DNA from: Taeniopygia guttata
Taxonomy: Eukaryota > Chordata > Aves > Passeriformes > Estrildidae
Direction: 5' to 3'
Assembly: GCF_048771995.1 (NCBI RefSeq)
Contig: NC_133030.1
Coordinates: 13,346,001 to 13,410,000 of the forward strand
DNA length: 64,000 bases
Part shown: positions 34,358 to 46,799 of the stretch, in pieces
Layout of the letters: every line of letters begins with the position of its first letter
Position numbering within the stretch: the stretch's first letter is position 1
Notes under the pieces: model-generated
What the model saw: only the letters and a program-made list of their open reading frames with translations
What the model was told of the DNA's origin: nothing
Databases searched by the model: none
Position numbers and translations under genes: made by a program

Positions 34358-37300
34358 ATATTTTTGTATATGTATGTTTGTATATTAAAAGAACAGGTGC
34401 AGTTATGTTCTGTGTTTCAGCCTGCAGCAACATCAATCAAAACCAAACCAAAACCCACTTCAAACCAAAAACCAGGCATTGGACCCCACAATGACTCACA
34501 TCTCATGTCTGGGAGATAAAATTATTGCTACTGTAAAAATGATTGAGTGTGTGTAGTGAATAAATTTGTAGAAAGCACATTCAGTGGATGTCCCTAGGCA
34601 TACTGAATTTTGGGTTGTTTGGGGTGCGTTTAAGTAGGGTGATACTTTAACGGTCAGGGACTTTGAGAAACGAGTTAGCCAATTATTTCCTAAACAACAG
34701 AACTAGTGACGTATTTCTGCACTTTTTTGTCTTTTGTCTGGAATGGCCCTGGTAGTGCTGCTACAGACAAGGAACAGGGTGTCTTGAATACTAAATTTCT
34801 TCAGATCAGGGTCACTGTGTATTTATTTATTTGGGTTGAAGGCCATTGGTCACACAGACGTTTCTGTAGGAAACCTCTCTGCAAGGAGCAGTTTTACTTG
34901 TGAGAACACTGTCTACTGTCACTTAGGAGAATATTTGCCTGCTTTTGTGGCAGACACATTATAATATGCTCCAGTTAAGATTCCGGGCCTGCCACAGCCT
35001 CAGAAGGGAGAGGTTATGTTCTATTAATTAATTACGGGCCCATAGTCATGGCATTTAATTGTGGATTTGACTCTGCTTGCTTTGTTTGTGCTGTCATTTC
35101 AGACCACCAGTTCCTTCAGTTTCTTGCAATTGCAAAATATACATTGAGGAGTTAAAAACCCCTTATTTTTACTGCTAATGGTGCATGCACTGGAAGTGCA
35201 TTTGGATGTGCAAAATCTTGGCAGTGTAGCTTATTTATGGGGCAGGAGATGGCAGTAAGGAAATAGGTGATTTAGCACAAGCACAGAACCATACTTTATT
35301 CTTACATTATGGTTTTAAGAGAACTCTCAAAACCCTCAAAATACCATAATAATTTTGCACATTTACACATTTTAATTTATTTTGTGCCTTCCTGCTTGAT
35401 TTTTTGGGGTCTTTTTCCAATCAAGTAAGTATTTACCTGCATTTGCAGTACTTGTTTAGCTGTATGGAGACCAGGTGAAATATTACGTGCTAAGTGAGCA
35501 AAATGCAATTCACATTATGCACAGTTCAGCTTTAGGGAAGGTTGCTAGAGTATACACAGTAACACTTGTGATGTTTCAAAGTTTGTGTCTATGGATTTAA
35601 AAGAAATTTGCATACAGCATAATTTTTAAGAATTCACATTCTTTGTGTTGATCCCCACTTAATTTAAATCACTCTGGCAGCTGGGGTCTGTGGGCAAGGA
35701 GGGAATGAAATACTGTTAACCTTTGCAAGCCAGAACACAAACAAATAGTGTGTAACTTGGGACAGCTGAGGGTGTTCCAAACAATGGTGTTCATTTTGAT
35801 TGCCTGTTTGAAGTAGCCCCTTGCTTTTTGTTCTCGGTTTGGAAGCAAAACATGTTGTTTGGAGCTTGTCTGCAGCTGTGAAGAACAAAGTTTGTCATGC
35901 AGGAGTTGAGCAGGATGACATCAGGAGGTGATGGTGACTGCTGTGACAGTGTGCTGCTGTTTGCCCCTGTGGTCACTGGCATGGATTCCTTTCATTTGGG
36001 GTCAGTCAAGCAGGCAGGAGTGGAATTGCATTCTGTGGGTGTTTATGGGACCCTTGTTAATAGGAGCTGCTGTTATTTTGACCTGGAAGCCATTCAGTCT
36101 CTGTTCCAGAGTGTTCCCCAGGTAAGTGTTCCTGCAGGGCTGCCAGTGGGCTCTGCAGGGCGTTTGGATAGTGCCACACCAGCCCTTTGCAACTCAGGCA
36201 TGACAGGAGGCCAAGAACTGTGGAGCCTCGCTCGCCTCCCCTGCACATCGCCAGCTGATGGAGTGCTGGAGAATGTGGAGCCAAATGTGCCTAAACCCTC
36301 AGGGCCAAATTCTCTTGAGAGAGAACGCTGCTTCAGAATCCTGGCTTGCACACACCAGTGTGGGGTTACCCGGCACCTAGCCTGAATGTTGGCATTGATA
36401 CCATTCAGGCAGGTGAGTAAAGAACTCGTTTTTACTAAATACATATGGGCCATAAGATATGCTCAGGTTACTGGAAGCTCTTTGTTTTTTTGCTCTGTTT
36501 TTAGTCTATAGTCAGTCCAGACAAAATATTTGGCCTACCAGGATATGTGAATCATTCTTCTTTGTAATGCATCATTTATCATCTGTGTTCTGAAAGTGTT
36601 TTGTATGAGGAAAACGTTGAATACACTCAGAAATTTTTATTGTCAATGTGCGTTTTTACAGCTGTTGTATAAAAATCTTGCTTTGTTGAGATCAAAATAT
36701 TATTTAATTGTTTTAGCCTACTGGAATCACAGGAAATATACAGGGTGGGAAACTCCCAAATGACTTGTCACTCTCCATCATCTGTAGGTGAGCAGTGGCA
36801 CGCAGACTTAGATAAACAAATCTTAGCAGCTGGTTAGTTCTGTGAAAAAAGAGAAAACTTGCTTCCTTATCCTTTATGATTGCTTATACTTATGCGTTGA
36901 GTAGAAGAAAAGCTTTGAAACTTCCTTAATCAATGCAAAAACATATGTACAGTACAAATCTGTTGTTAAAGATTGAGTGAACAGGTTGAAATCAACTTGT
37001 GTTGATTTTTTTATCCTTTTAGTCTTGTTTTAAATGAAACTAAGCCTGGTTTTGAAAGAAACTAGTGCATGTAAGGAGGGTGCTGTCTAAAATTCTGTGT
37101 GGACTTTCAGTGAGCATCTCAGTACCCAAAGATCTGTGGCAGCTGCTGTGAAGTTGTGGGAAAATTAATGTTGTAGTAGACAGTTGAGATGGCCTTCCAG
37201 TCACAAAATTCTGCTTGAACAGATTTTGTATCAAGTATGATGCAAGGAGGTTTGCTGAGATGTGACACATATGAATGATACCTGCTGGGGTGTGAGCATG

Positions 37301-38235
37301 TGTGGATCCATGTTCCAGTTCCTCTCATTAAAGGACTGCGGCTCTGCAAATTCTTAGAGGCAGGAAGCATTATAGAAAAACAGTATTTTAAATAACAATA
37401 AGGAGTGGAAAAGGACAGTGGAAGAGATGACAAACATTGTCTATTAGAGATCAAGGGTGCAGTGTAGACGAAGAATCCCATGAAGGTGGTGGAGAGGGAA
37501 CAGGGACTTGGAAGTTAAGGCAGCTTCTTATTGCAGAGGGGTGGAAGTAGATCAGGAAAGAGCGAGTTGCAGAGCTAACATCTTGCATGTTGGCATTTGC
37601 TAAGTAATATTTACAGGTTGGGTTGGGATGTGGGTGGCTTGTGCAAGGTCTGGGAGAGGAATTTGCAGTGATGTGTGATATGGGACTGCAAATAAAGCCT
37701 GGCTTTAAGGCTAGAGCGAGGGAGTTGGAGAAGTGAGTTGCGTGTTATCTCTGCAGCGCTGTCACTGCGGGGGCTCTCAGAAGGGCTCTTACGAGGAGGA
37801 TTCCTTCTTTACACATTTCAGATTTGAGGAGGATTGTTTTGATCTGAGGCAGATGAAAGGGAGGTGTGTGTGAATATACAGCTTTCGAAAGGAGGAAGTG
37901 AAGAGAGAGGGGATTTGTCTGTCTCTGCTGCCTGAATTATGTTGCTCACAGGCCCTCAGTTGAAAATTTCAGATGAGCTGGCTTAGTCATATATTGCAAG
38001 AATATATTGAATTTACTGAGATGTTAACTTTTAAGACAATTGAAAAATAGTATCCAAAAGTAATTTTAAATTTTTGGAGGTCATGATAATTCCCTAGCTG
38101 TAGAGTGATAGTGTGTCCACTGTAAAACAGCATTAAGTTCCAAATATGTTGCAATTTAGCAGGAAATGTGGTTCTCTCACATAAGATCTGGGTCAAGAAT
38201 GTATTTCCTTTGATTCCAAGCAAGTGCTTTTGCTT

Positions 38236-38252
38236 TTTTTTTTTTTTTAATA
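38236..38252. repeat. Poly(T) tract
   Basis: Long T run in AT-rich intronic DNA followed by AATATT. No retroposon body was found on its 3' side. Confidence 0.7.
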
Positions 38253-39079
38253 TTATGGAAATATTATTTTTATTGATCAATTACCCACCCTTGAAATGCT
38301 TTTAGAAGTGATAATTGTTTTGCTTCAAAATGTGTCACACCAATTTTAACTACACTCTGCTGTTTATGTGGAGTGTCTTTCTGGTATTGAAAACATCAAC
38401 CCACACCGTGTCTAATCTTACAGTAGACTGAGAGCTTTGGAAACCTTCACCTTGAAAATTTCAGAGAGTTCATTGCCTTCTGTATAAAGAATGTTATTTA
38501 CAAAGGATTTTCCACGTATTTGAAAGCAAGATGCATGCTGTAATCCATGCTTACTTTACTTTCTGGTTTCTTAGCTTCAAGGAGGAACTGCTTTTTTGCT
38601 GCTGTATCTTTTACACAGATGTGTGTTTTGCTTAATTTTACTCTAATCCTTCATGTACACTTTTGATGACAAAGAAGTAACAGATCCTCCTTTACAAAGC
38701 ATTTGGATGCTTTACTGTGTACTAAAGCATCACTTTGAACTCTGAAAAAATTACTGTAATGAAACAGCTGAGTTCCAAACGTGTCAGAGTTGAGCTTGAA
38801 AAGAAACATTCTGCATTTTCAGCTGCTCTGTGCAAAGACAGCCTTTTGAACATGAAATATATGATTACTATATGTGAGAAGATGCAAAGCACTTTTTATT
38901 TGATATAAACACTGTCATAATGCTCTGTGTTCTATTTTACTCTGCTGTTTATGATTACACTTTTTGTTATTTGGTAAGGAGGCATAAAGAGCTTCTAAAG
39001 AAACATCACTAAATAGTCCAAATTATCTCAAGGATAAAATTGATTAAAAACCAGAAAAAAGCCTTTGCCTTTTCAGTCA

Positions 39080-39930
39080 TTAAGCAGACATGAAGCCCAA
39101 ATCCTCAAGCTGAGGGAAAGAATACTGCTCTGTTGGAGGCAGAGTTTGTGGGAATTGGGAGTGGGGCTGGGGCCGAGCCTCATCCCCATGGGCACAGCTG
39201 TGAGCAGCAGGTGAGCAGCACTGACAGCGATGAGCCAGGGAGTGCCCAGGGGCACTGAGCAACCACCAAAGGGAGCAGAGGGCACACAGGGGCAGCGCAT
39301 CAGCATGAGGGTATAAAAGGCTGGGCTGAAGGACAAGATGAGCAGACACTTGCAGCATTCTGAGGTGATACGGCCTGAAGCCTTCTGATGAGGTGTGGTG
39401 ATGCTCTGGATGGGCTGAAACCTTCTGATACTGTATGGTGATACTCTGTGTGTTGTGGCCATCTCAAAGGCAGCCTGTGCTGTGTCACTGGTATGTGGTG
39501 ACACTGTCACAACAGAACTTGGCATTCTGCTGGGGAGGGCTCTGTATAGCTTGTGAGCACATCCAGGGCAATTCCTGCCCTGTCAGTGGCACAACTGAAG
39601 GAATATGTCCTGGATATGCCTGCAGAAGGTCTCCACTGTGGGTGTTGCCATGGGGATTGCATATGGAAGGCTCTGCAGAAATACCTGGAAAATCTGGTGT
39701 AAAACTCTGAGCAGTTCTTCTCTGCCTATAAAGATGCAGCTCAGAGGTAGCAGATGGAGCTCCTGTGCAGTGCCAGAGAGCCTGTAGGAATCCCAGGTGT
39801 GCCTTGTGTGTTGATGTAGGTGAGGATATTCTGCTGCAGGGGGAGATTGCTCTACATCTGATCTCATCCTCCAAGTACCATGAGTTGAACTTGGGCATTC
39901 AGGCTGCTGAAATACAGAATCCATTCTAGG
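39080..39930 (+). mobile_element. LTR-type retroelement fossil, probable
   Basis: A GC-rich island in AT-rich intron. It has a TATA box (GGTATAAAAGGCTGGG, TATAAAA at 39312-39318) after a GC-rich U3-like stretch, then a conserved-looking leader. This layout resembles avian ERVL-type LTRs, as I remember them. The part after about 39490 may be internal sequence or a second repeat. No intact retroviral gene is visible; it is a broken, fairly old fossil. Ends and family are uncertain, and I could not identify a matching second LTR. Confidence 0.45.
39376..39448. repeat. Two tandem diverged ~40-bp units
   Basis: Two copies beginning TGAAGCCTTCTGAT (39376) and TGAAACCTTCTGAT (39416), each continuing through GGTGATRCTCTG, with a period of 40 bp. 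They lie inside the LTR-type fossil, downstream of its TATA box. Confidence 0.75.
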
Positions 39931-41124
39931 TGCATTATTTTATTTCTGTAGGGCTGCTTTGTTAGGTCTTGCAGCACTGAACTGATGTTTTGTCCTAGTG
40001 AGGAACATTAGAGGAGTGGCTTTGGCCTCTTCAGGCCAAACTGAAGGTCATAATTAAACTTTTTCAATAGTTGTTCTGTTTGGTTATGTTCTGGTTTGAG
40101 TCATGAAGGAGTTGCCGAATTGCCTTTTTTATTTCTTCTCGTGGACACAATAGTGTTGGGGTCTGGTAGAATTAGTAAGGCAAGAAAAATTCTTGTTGGA
40201 GATATATCTAGAAATGGGATTTTTTTTTTCCTTTTTTTTCCTCTGGAGGAGAAAGATGCTCCTAAAAATAAGTTAGGATCCAGACATTTAGCAGAAGTTT
40301 TATTTTTTTCTTCTTTTAAATTGAGAGTAGTTATCCTACTTCATGTACCTGCATTGGAAAAATTGGGAGCTTGCCATTTTAGTTCCAAAGCAATGGCTAA
40401 GCATTCTAAAGTTTCTCTTAGTGCAAACATTATGGGATTTTTTTTTTCAAATTTTGAAAGTCAGTTTTTAACTTTGAAAGTACTGCAGTTTGAGTACTCA
40501 GTCTCCAGCAAGTTCTTTTCTTCTCTGCTTTTCCATTGGCAATGAACTTAACAAGAAAATCCATGAGGCTGAGGCTAAATAAATAACAACAGGTACAAAT
40601 CCAGGATAAGGGTAACAGGATGATGTGTGCAAACCTTGTAGGTTTTTTTTGCACATTTCTATTAAAATAAAATTTTAAGTAATACAAGTCCTCAGAGGCC
40701 TCCTCTGTGTGAAATGTGTATTTAGCACTTGAAAGTCATGGTGATGCCAAAGAATATAGGAAATTTATTAAAAATTAACACTATTTACTGTATAGTGGGG
40801 CACAAAATATACTGTAAAGCCAGGGATACAGTTTCATGACTGATAACTTTTCAGTGTATTATCATTTGAGACTTCTGAAAAGCAGCTTTTTACCAGCTGC
40901 TAATAAATTATTTCTGTATGACTCTGTTGCTAAAACACGAAAATGGCAACAAATTATGGATGTTCAGTAGTAGGTCTGTATCTTCTCTATCTTCAGGTGT
41001 TCTCAATAATTGTCAAAATATATTTATTCTTGTTAGAAAGCTTTAAGTAACTTTGCTATGCTGCCACTTGAATAAAAGTCAAGCCCAAGAGCCAGCCTTG
41101 CCAAACTGCACAAAACCAAGGGAG

Positions 41125-41262
41125 GCATTGAAGGCAAACAAGTACACAAATACCACCTCAGAAAATCATCCAAACAACAACCCACAAACCACCACCACCA
41201 CCACAAAAAACTGCTCAAAACAAAACCAAGAAAACTCCCCAAACAAAAACCCCAGGAAAAAA
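41125..41262. repeat. A/C-rich low-complexity with (ACC)n
   Basis: About 140 bp almost devoid of G and poor in T on the plus strand, with an (ACC)5 microsatellite at 41189-41204. The apparent Asn/Thr/Lys-rich open frame here is a by-product of composition. Confidence 0.75.
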
Positions 41263-43517
41263 CTTCTTTCATTTCCTGCTGTTTTCTATAGAAGTTTGGG
41301 GCTGTCAGACCCACAGGTGGATTCTGTCATTTCATTTGCTGAAGTAATGAGTAGAAATAGGTTTGATAGTGTTTGTGTTCAGCCACTTGAGGGGGTAATG
41401 CATAGAAAGCAGGAGGCTGAAAAGGTAACGCCTGCTTCTGCCACACAAGAGGGTTTTTACCTCTGTGCCAGGAAGAATTTTTTGCTGAATATTGTTCAGT
41501 GTTCAGGCAGTGACGTGCATTGTCTCATGTTGAACTTCTCTTCTGCAAGCCGGATAATAAAAGTTTGTGCCTCACTTGGTGATCTGTACTCTGTACTGTG
41601 CATGAAAATTGAAATAGTTCTGTGTTTCTGGGATAGGGGAATGAGGAAAGCAGTAGAGACTATATGTATATATGTATAAATAATTTTTTTTGTATGTGTG
41701 CATATGAGCTGCCTTTTAGGGAGTGTTTTGGATGTTTTCCTATTGTATTTCATTGTACCTCTGAATTAAAATCTTTCTCACTTCTGTTAATTTCAAGTTA
41801 ATGTGTTTTATGTTTGTATTGTGCGTAAGTAAGGCACAGCCCAAAACCTGGCTGGAGTATGTGGAAAATTACTTCAGTTTAAAGACAAATGATTTCTTTG
41901 TAAGTTGCACCTTTGAATATTTGTGCTGCCATATTAATTGTGGTTTTGTCACAAGTCTGTCAAGGGCCAGCTTACTTGCTATCCACAGTACTTTTAGGAA
42001 GTAAAGAAAAAAATTGAAAGTCATTGGTTGATTTTCTTTCCTCTCTTACGTTCTTTCATGGTGTTTGAGAAAGTAACAAATGATGAAACTAATCTAGCAA
42101 GGTTTTTGCCTGATTAATTTAAAGCTACTTTTATTCATCCCAGTTAAGAATTAGAGGACTGAAAAACAGGTCTGAAATGGTAACTCAGACTTTGCTGAGG
42201 CAGGGCAGTCATAGTTACTCTGTCATGGGGACTGCACAAAGCTAAGAAGATGAGTAATGAGATGGGTTGGGGAAGATTTCCTTGGGTAAAGTTGAGACTG
42301 GGGTTAAGTGGGAAGCCAAGAGAAGTGGAAAATAGAGATGTGCAGGTAGTGTGTGCCTGGGGGAGCAGGGTGGGTCGGAGCTGTGCTGTAACCTTAAAGA
42401 GAATTGAAATTAAGTTGATTTTGTACTTGCAGGTAGCTCCTTCTGTTTTATTAGTATTGATGCTCCTCAGACTCTTCTTTCATTCTGACAGAGAGGTTCT
42501 GTTTTCCCCCTCAAGTCTCCATGGAGACTTCTGGAGTTGAAGTTAGGAGAGGTTATGTACACACAGCGTTGTCTTGTCATCCAGAACTTCTCAGTTCTCT
42601 AAACTAATCCCAAGCATTTAAGTGTGTGATGGCTCGATTGCAGTCCTGTACGTAAGAAGAGACATGCTGGAGAGGGGAAGGCTGTTTGTCTTGGACAGGG
42701 CTTTCCTGCCATGCTCATTTTCTGGTGTCAGGCTTCTGACTGATGCCAAATGCTGGTTGGGTTAGTAAAAAAGCTTGCAGTTTATAAATTCAGAGAGCAA
42801 CTCTCATACGTATCTCAATGATTTGGCATACTAAAGCAGAAAATCAGATAAGGAAATTTCAAAGTGCTGGTACTTTAGCTAGTAACAGAGTGATAAAACT
42901 TTTTACTTTGGCAAACAGATTGTTTGCAAGATAGAGTTTTTGGTTTTGCTGACGGTATTTATCATGTACATTACCTGTTAATTCTTTGTTGTTGTGGCCC
43001 AGGCTTACATGCTAAAATGTATTTTATACAAGGGCCAGCAGAAACAATTCTTAGTGTATTATATGTCGTATTTCCTGAATTCTGAGTCAGAAGTTTACAA
43101 TAGTTTCTTATTTCAAAAATAAGACACTAAAATACATATTTCTATGTATAATGTATCTTTCTATATGCTGTGTATGGATGTATTTTTGGGTAGCACCTGA
43201 AAGTGCAGTCATCCTGAACAAACTAATAGACTGTAGTATTTTTTTTTTCCCTTTCATGGTGCCTGTATCAAGTGTTCCAGTAAAAGAGATGCAGTTTGTG
43301 CAATTTGTCTGTGTTGTGAAGGGATTTTTTTCTCCTTCCCCAATCATCCCAGTAGCCACTGGTTATGTAGAAAAGGTTGGAAAAGCAAGGAAAGGATAAA
43401 CCTGAAAGTGTAGGGCATTTTCCTGACATTGTAAAAATAATTTCCTTAATTAATAAAGCAGTTAAACAAGATCTTGCAGGTCCAGTGAAGAGAAATTCAG
43501 GATGGATGATGATGACA

Positions 43518-43532
43518 ATTATTATTATTATT
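43518..43532. repeat. Short (ATT)n microsatellite
   Basis: Five ATT units preceded by three ATG-type units (43504-43514). Simple repeat only. Confidence 0.75.
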
Positions 43533-46007
43533 ACTGTGGAATTATAAAGCTGGACGCTTTCACATTACATCAGAAGTAAATGTGGCATACATAGAATATC
43601 CTGGTCGTCAGTGGATTCATTAACTTAACAAAGGAGAGATTTTACACTGGCTACTCCTGCTGATGCTTTTGGTTGCAGTTCAGTGGTAGAAGAGTTTTGT
43701 ATTTAATTTGTCAGGTTAAGGAAGGCAGAGGGCTGGATTTGTGTTGCTGCACAGTAGTTTTATAGCTGATGGATCACTGCTGAAAGAAGCTCTTGTGCTG
43801 CAGTGCTGTCCTGGCAGTTCTCAGCTCTGTAAGAGCCACTTGAAGGGCAAGTCTAGGAACTGCCCTTGGGCTTTTTGAGCACAGCACCGAGGATTGGTCT
43901 TATTCCTACCAGGCAAAGGGTAAAGGAAGTGGAAAGGTGGCTCATAACCAACTTCCACTTGCCCTCTGGTCCTGTGCTGCTGCTCTGGGGCTCTGGGCCA
44001 AGCATACATAATGTGGAAGACGTGCTTGTAAACCACATCATTTGGAGATAGGGAATATGTGCAATCTGCAATTTGCAACAATTTGTACAGATTGTGGAGG
44101 AGGTTGCATTTAATGTGTAGCTTAGAAACAAAGTTATGTTACAGACTTGTTTAACCGTGTGAGTATTTTGTAATAATAGGCAGTTTGCACCTCAGTAGTC
44201 TTAAAAAAAAATAGTCCAAGTAGTTCCAGACATGTTAGTCTCGTGTGACAGACTTTTCATTCATCAGCAGTTGAAATCTTACCTGTCTTTTCCCCTTACT
44301 AGAAAGTAGTAGCTCCCTTGTACAATCCCAAAGGCATTGTGCATTCTAAAGAATGTGAAAGGTATTTCTTAAAGTAAATTCTTCTGTGTGCAGAGAACGT
44401 GTTTACCTCCACTGTTTAAATGTTTAAGCTTGACTGAGGGATAAAATAATATTTTAGGATGATTTGTAGTTATCTTGGGTCATGTCATTTTGTTGTTCTG
44501 TATATCTCACTTGCAGGACTGAGATGGTTACCAGTGGATTATTATTTTCAGTGTATCAGGACCCAATTTTGCCTTTATTCATTATATTAATTTGTGTCCT
44601 TTGAAACCAGTTTTTAAGTGTGCCCTGTCTTTGCTAATGCTGAGCTGTAGCATTAGCTGTTCTCCAGAACATAATTAAATGATTGGAAGTTATTGCTGCT
44701 AAGGGAAAGAAAACATCTACCATTCACCCAGAAATAAAACATTATAACAATTCAAGCCAAATAGGATAAATAAATAGCTCCAGGCTAGTCTTTTTAAAAT
44801 GTCTAGGTCAAATGCCTAGGCTTTAATCATGAAACTTGTTGGTATGTATGGAGATATTTACAGATATTTCTGCATTTTTCTCTTCAGACCTGACTTAGGT
44901 TTGAAGGGGTTTTTTACTGTTACTGAAAACAATAAAACTCTGTGTTGGTATGCATTCATTTAAATATATAGCATATTTATGTAATAACTGAACTTTTATG
45001 GGTTTGTTTTCTTGCTTTTGTGAAATGCTGTGTGATGTAAAATATTCTTTACTCATGCAGAAGAACTCCAGAAGGGCTGCTGAAGTTGAATCTCTTGCAG
45101 TTACTTTGCAAATTGAAATTGAGCTAGTAGAGAAGTCCTTGAGGTAGTCCATCAGAATCCACGAAGTTGCTAAAAAAGTTGCTGTATTTAAGCTAGTAAG
45201 GAGTAATTGCATAACCTCTAAAACAAAGGGTAACAAAGGTATATGGTATAGGTGAGAATTAAAAAAAAAAAAGCTTAAAATTTTTAGGAGTCCATTTCTT
45301 TTTTTAAGTGAAAAGGAATGGCAAGTTTCATTTCTTAAGGTAATGTTTACTTTTAAACCTATGGTAACCTTCCTCTAGAGTGTGTATTGTCTACTTCAAA
45401 GCACCATTAGATCATTCATTCTTTCATTAATGAATCACTAGAATTATTTGTCCAGCAGTGAATCACAAAGCAGGTTTGAGTGAAGCTTATTGAGGAGTGT
45501 ATTATTGCAAATTTGCATCACAAATGCTGCAGCATGTATTTCATTTGTGTTCATTGACTTCCTGATCCTGTTTTCCCTGCTGCTCCTTTCCCCCCACCCT
45601 GCTTCATTTTATGTCATTCTCTGAAAAGACAGCTGAAATTCAAGCTTACTGCCTTTGATAGCTGTTTCATTTTCTTTTCTATTGCTTTTATGTGATAATT
45701 TGCAAGCCCATGACTTCTGTAGATAAGAATGTATCTTGGCTATAAAGGGCATCATTTACTAACAGTATTACAAGTAAGGTTAGAGGTAGAAATGATTACA
45801 CTGAAATTACCTGAGTAGATGTTCGGAAATCTATAAAATTCAGAATTTTACAGCATGAAATTAGCCAAGAATATAGATATTCTTTTCTGAGTCACATTCA
45901 ATAAAATATGAGGTGCTAGTGCCTGTAAGCAGTCTACACTTCTGTGTAGTTTGTGGAAGTGGATTATTCAAGTCCAGCTATTATTTGGGGTAGTTTCTAA
46001 TACTGCC

Positions 46008-46031
46008 TTTTTTTTTTTTTTTTTTTTTTTT
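46008..46031. repeat. T24 homopolymer
   Basis: Uninterrupted T run in intronic DNA. No retroposon body adjoins it. Expected to be length-polymorphic. Confidence 0.9.
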
Positions 46032-46703
46032 GGTATCATAAGTCAGTTTTCATGTGTGTCAAATTTGAGTTACAGGTGTGTTTTGACTTTCAGTAAATTC
46101 TGTGTTACCTTCAAGAATTTTCTTCTGTTCTTCAGACTTGCAGTAGTGTCCCTGTTGTAACAGCATCATGGATAGACTAACAACACATCACATCTGTGAG
46201 AAGATAACATTCTGAGCATTTCAGGCCAGTCAGTTCAGCATCTCTGGCTGTTTCTGAATGTACTTGATCCTTGAATGAAGAAAATTGGCTAAGTGGGGTA
46301 GTGCTTGTTGGGGGATGACCTGGAAGTTCATAACATGTTGAGTTCCTCATTTGTCCTACTTCATTTTGTGTGGTTCATAATGCTCTGGATGGTGGGTTGG
46401 TGGATGTTCTTGTTGAGTAGTGGGGATTTAGTGCTGAGGGCATATTCAGAAGAACTGCAAAGTCTTTATTTGCTTTGGTACTTGGTTGAGTTTGTTCTAG
46501 ATTTTGTGTGATTGTTTGGTGGTTTTTCCTTTAAAAGTTGAAATAATGGAAAAGATTCAGCACCAAATAGAATTTATGGGTGAACAAAAAGCCAAGTGTA
46601 TATGTATTAGTAGCCATTCAGTTTTGATTTACTGTGTGGCAATATTTGAGATGTGTGTCTGAACAGGGATTTTTTTCCCCCAAAAACCTGTGAGCTAAAC
46701 AAT

Positions 46704-46720
46704 GTGCAATCAGATTGCAC
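46704..46720. repeat. 8-bp inverted repeat, 1-nt centre
   Basis: GTGCAATC and GATTGCAC flank a single A. It lies 9 bp before the much longer hairpin at 46730-46799, so two fold-back structures stand side by side. Confidence 0.9.
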
Positions 46721-46729
46721 TTTGCAGAA

Positions 46730-46799
46730 ACAAAAGGAAGGGAATGAAAATGGAAAAAAGGTACACACGTTTTTTCCATGTTCATACCCTTTCTTTTGT
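46730..46799. repeat. 70-bp near-perfect hairpin (33-bp arms, 4-nt loop)
   Basis: Left arm 46730-46762, loop ACAC (46763-46766), right arm 46767-46799. The right arm's reverse complement matches the left arm at 29 of 33 positions. On the plus-strand RNA one of the four differences is a G-U wobble, so 30 of 33 positions pair. Two further A-T pairs extend the base. The length is in the range of a microRNA stem, though the loop is small. It could instead be a fold-back duplication made by template switching. Nothing shows which strand, if any, is expressed as a separate RNA. Confidence 0.9.

Noticed and set aside
41053-41679. 208-codon plus-strand open frame
   Set aside because: Its first part is an A/C-rich simple repeat giving Asn/Thr/Lys runs; no domain, no splice context.
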